Part shown: piece by piece, positions 15,817-18,164 of the stretch
Position numbering within the stretch: position 1 is the stretch's first letter
How the letters are laid out: each line of letters opens with the position of its first letter
Source: Pseudomonadota bacterium
GTDB taxonomy: Bacteria > Pseudomonadota > Gammaproteobacteria > Xanthomonadales > Xanthomonadaceae
Assembly: GCA_023388955.1 (NCBI GenBank)
Contig: JAEWFH010000138.1
Location: forward strand, 1-18,164
Direction: 5' to 3'
DNA: 18,164 nucleotides
The notes under the pieces: model-generated
Told to the model about the DNA's origin: nothing
The model's database searches: none
What the model saw: only the letters and a program-made list of their open reading frames with translations
Made by a program: the position numbers and the translations under genes

Positions 15817-18164
15817 TCAGGAGAGCCCGGCGTGCAACTCCTGCAGCGACCACACCGGCCCGGCATCGCGGAAGTCCAGTGACTGCACCAGGGCCCGGGC
15901 GCCGGCCACCGTGGTCGAGTAGGTCACCCGCTGCTGCAGCGCCTCGCGGCGGATCGAGAACGAGTCGCTGATCGCCTGCCGGCCCTCGGTGGTGTTGATG
16001 ATGTAGGCGATCTCGCCGTTCTTGATCAGGTCGACAATGTGCGGCCGGCCCTCGGCCACCTTGTTGACGGTGGCGCAGTCCAGGCCGTGCCCGCGCAGGT
16101 AGTCCGCGGTGCCGCTGGTGGCGACCAGGCCGTAGCCACGGCGGATCAGCTCGGCGGCGACGTCCAGCACGCGCGCCTTGTCGGGATCGCGCACCGAGAC
16201 GAACACCTTGCCCCGGGTCGGCACGGCCTTGATGCCGCCGGCCTCGTGGGCCCGCGCCATGGCCGCGCCGAAGCTGGTGCCCACGCCCATCACCTCGCCG
16301 GTGGATCGCATCTCGGGGCCGAGGATCGGGTCCACGCCCTGGAACTTGGCGAACGGGAAGATCGCCTCCTTGACCGAGTAGTACTCCGGGATCACCTCTT
16401 CGGTCGCGCCCTGTTCGGCCAGGGTCCGGCCGGCCATGCAGCGCGCCGCGATCTTGGCCAGCGGCATGCCGGTGGCCTTGGACACGAACGGCACCGTGCG
16501 CGAGGCGCGCGGGTTGACCTCCAGCAGGAAGATGTCGTCCTCGCCCTCGGCGTTGACGACCACCGCGAACTGGGTGTTCATCAAACCGACCACGTCGAGT
16601 GCACGCGCCAGCGCGGCGACCTGCTCGCGCAGGCGGGCCTGGGTATCGGGCTTGAGCGAGTACGGCGGCAGCGAGCAGGACGAGTCGCCGGAATGCACGC
16701 CGGCCTCCTCGATGTGCTCCATCACTCCGCCGATCAGTACGTTGCCCTCGTGGTCGGCGATGATGTCGACGTCCACCTCCACCGCGTTGTCCAGGAAGCG
16801 GTCCAGCAGCACCGGGGACTTGTCGGAGACCTTCACCGCGTCGCGGATGTAGCGCTCCAGGTCGGCGTCCGAGTGCACCACTTCCATCGCGCGGCCGCCG
16901 AGCACGTAGCTGGGGCGCACCACCAGCGGGTAGCCGATCTGGCGCGCCAGGGTGACCGCCTCGTCAGCGTGGCGGGCAATGCGGTTGGGCGGCTGCAGCA
17001 GGCCCAGGCGGTCCACCAGCTGTTGGAAGCGCTCGCGGTCCTCGGCCAGGTCGATGCTGTCCGGGCTGGTGCCGATGATCGGCACCCCGGCCGCCTCCAG
17101 GTCGCGCGCCAGTTTCAGCGGGGTCTGGCCGCCGTACTGCACGATCACGCCCTTCGGCTTCTCCAGCTCGACGATCTCCAGCACGTCCTCGAGCGTCAGC
17201 GGCTCGAAGTACAGGCGGTCGGAGGTGTCGTAGTCGGTGGAGACGGTCTCCGGGTTGCAGTTGACCATGATGGTCTCGTACCCGTCCTCGCGCAGGGCCA
17301 GCGAGGCGTGCACGCAGCAGTAGTCGAATTCGATGCCCTGCCCGATCCGGTTCGGGCCGCCACCGAGCACGATGATCTTGTCGCGGTCGCTCGGCTCGGC
17401 CTCGCACTCCTCCTCGTAGGTGGAGTACATGTAGGCGGTGGTGGTCGGGAACTCGGCCGCGCAGGAGTCCACGCGCTTGTAGACCGGGCGCACCCCGAAG
17501 GCGTGGCGCAGGGCGCGCACGGCCGCCTCGTCGGTACCGGTCACGCGTGCCAGGGTCGCGTCGGAGAAGCCCATGCGCTTGAGCTGGCGCATGCGGGCCG
17601 GGTCGAGCGAGGCCAGGCCGCCTTCGGCCAGACCGCGCTCGGCCTCGATGAGCTCGGCGATCCGGTCCAGGAACCAGGGGTCGACGAAGGAGAGCGCGTG
17701 CACTTCCTCCACCGTCATCCCGGCGCGGAAGGCGTCGCCGATGTGGAACATGCGCTCCGGGCCGGGCTCCTTGAGCTCGCGGCGCAGGCTCGCCAGGTCG
17801 GCGGCGTCGGACAGGTCCAGCCCGCTCGGGTCCAGGCCCGCCCTGCCGGTTTCCAGCCCGCGCAGCGCCTTCTGCAGCGACTCGCCGAAGGTGCGGCCCA
17901 TGGCCATCACCTCGCCCACCGACTTCATCTGGGTGGTCAGCCGGGCATCGGCCTGCGGGAATTTCTCGAAGGCGAAACGCGGGATCTTGGTGACCACGTA
18001 GTCGATCGCCGGCTCGAAGGAGGCCGGGGTCGCGCCACCGGTGATCTCGTTCTTCAGCTCGTCCAGGGTGTAGCCCACCGCCAGCTTGGCGGCGACCTTG
18101 GCGATCGGGAAGCCGGTGGCCTTGGAGGCCAGCGCCGAGGACCGCGACACGCGCGGGTTCATCT
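15817..18164 (-). CDS. carB: Carbamoyl-phosphate synthase large subunit, C-terminal three quarters (5' end outside window)
   Basis: Large subunit of carbamoyl-phosphate synthase, making carbamoyl phosphate from ammonia (delivered by CarA), bicarbonate and two ATP for pyrimidine and arginine synthesis. The frame runs off the window edge at 18164; 781 complete codons are present, so about 290-300 N-terminal residues of a ~1075-residue protein are missing. The visible part begins inside the carboxy-phosphate ATP-grasp domain with MNPRVSRSSALASKATGFP. The oligomerisation domain follows (KRVDSCAAEFPTTTAYMYST), then the second ATP-grasp half (GGGPNRIGQGIEFDYCCVHA, VQYGGQTPLKLA, RPSYVLGGRAMEVV, EVNPRASRTVPFVSKATG). 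The MGS-like allosteric domain with KVAEGRPHIVD and YIINTT comes last. It matches E. coli CarB throughout with no disruption. The stop is TGA at 15819-15817, followed by a strong terminator. The carB-greA order is also seen in Xanthomonas and Xylella. Confidence 0.97.
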   Translation of the reverse strand, partial: MNPRVSRSSALASKATGFPIAKVAAKLAVGYTLDELKNEITGGATPASFEPAIDYVVTKIPRFAFEKFPQADARLTTQMKSVGEVMAMGRTFGESLQKALRGLETGRAGLDPSGLDLSDAADLASLRRELKEPGPERMFHIGDAFRAGMTVEEVHALSFVDPWFLDRIAELIEAERGLAEGGLASLDPARMRQLKRMGFSDATLARVTGTDEAAVRALRHAFGVRPVYKRVDSCAAEFPTTTAYMYSTYEEECEAEPSDRDKIIVLGGGPNRIGQGIEFDYCCVHASLALREDGYETIMVNCNPETVSTDYDTSDRLYFEPLTLEDVLEIVELEKPKGVIVQYGGQTPLKLARDLEAAGVPIIGTSPDSIDLAEDRERFQQLVDRLGLLQPPNRIARHADEAVTLARQIGYPLVVRPSYVLGGRAMEVVHSDADLERYIRDAVKVSDKSPVLLDRFLDNAVEVDVDIIADHEGNVLIGGVMEHIEEAGVHSGDSSCSLPPYSLKPDTQARLREQVAALARALDVVGLMNTQFAVVVNAEGEDDIFLLEVNPRASRTVPFVSKATGMPLAKIAARCMAGRTLAEQGATEEVIPEYYSVKEAIFPFAKFQGVDPILGPEMRSTGEVMGVGTSFGAAMARAHEAGGIKAVPTRGKVFVSVRDPDKARVLDVAAELIRRGYGLVATSGTADYLRGHGLDCATVNKVAEGRPHIVDLIKNGEIAYIINTTEGRQAISDSFSIRREALQQRVTYSTTVAGARALVQSLDFRDAGPVWSLQELHAGLS

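Overview
This is an 18.2 kb piece of a GC-rich chromosome. Its protein sequences and gene order point to a gammaproteobacterium of the Xanthomonadaceae/Lysobacteraceae (Xanthomonas, Lysobacter and Luteimonas group). This is inferred from synteny and protein recognition, not from a database search. Coding density is high. I see no rRNA, tRNA, transposon, phage gene, CRISPR array or replication origin, and no gene-free stretch longer than about 160 bases.

Layout. Plus strand 1-1203 is the 3' part of aconitase acnA (rpfA in Xanthomonas). Minus strand 1319-5189 is a tightly overlapping three-gene unit: an exported M19 dipeptidase followed by two serine beta-lactamase-like (S12) hydrolases. Divergent from it, plus strand 5313-6731 encodes an exported NlpC/P60 peptidase with SH3-type domains. 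Plus strand 6841-8520 is the long-chain acyl-CoA ligase fadD (rpfB in Xanthomonas), ended by a strong terminator. The rest is on the minus strand: a secreted PPC-type beta-repeat protein (8581-9642), lysS (9736-11277), prfB with its programmed +1 frameshift (11305-12433), recJ (12510-14219), an rpfE-type gene (14216-15178), greA (15182-15658), and the 3' three quarters of carB (15817 to the window edge).

How the parts fit. The right half (carB-greA-rpfE-recJ-prfB-lysS) is a housekeeping block for pyrimidine/arginine precursor synthesis, transcript cleavage, recombination and repair, and translation. recJ-prfB-lysS is an old gene order shared with E. coli. Together with acnA and fadD these genes form the skeleton of the Xanthomonas rpf region. 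The quorum-sensing core (rpfF DSF synthase, rpfC sensor, rpfH, rpfG) that lies between rpfB and lysS in Xanthomonas is not there. That interval holds only the PPC protein gene. The four exported peptidase-like genes between acnA and fadD look like an envelope unit for peptides containing D-amino acids or gamma-linkages, such as peptidoglycan stem peptides.

Main points for follow-up: the missing rpfFCHG core, the murein-peptide cluster, a possible attenuator in the greA leader, and the prfB frameshift, which makes simple ORF calling drop the first 45 codons.
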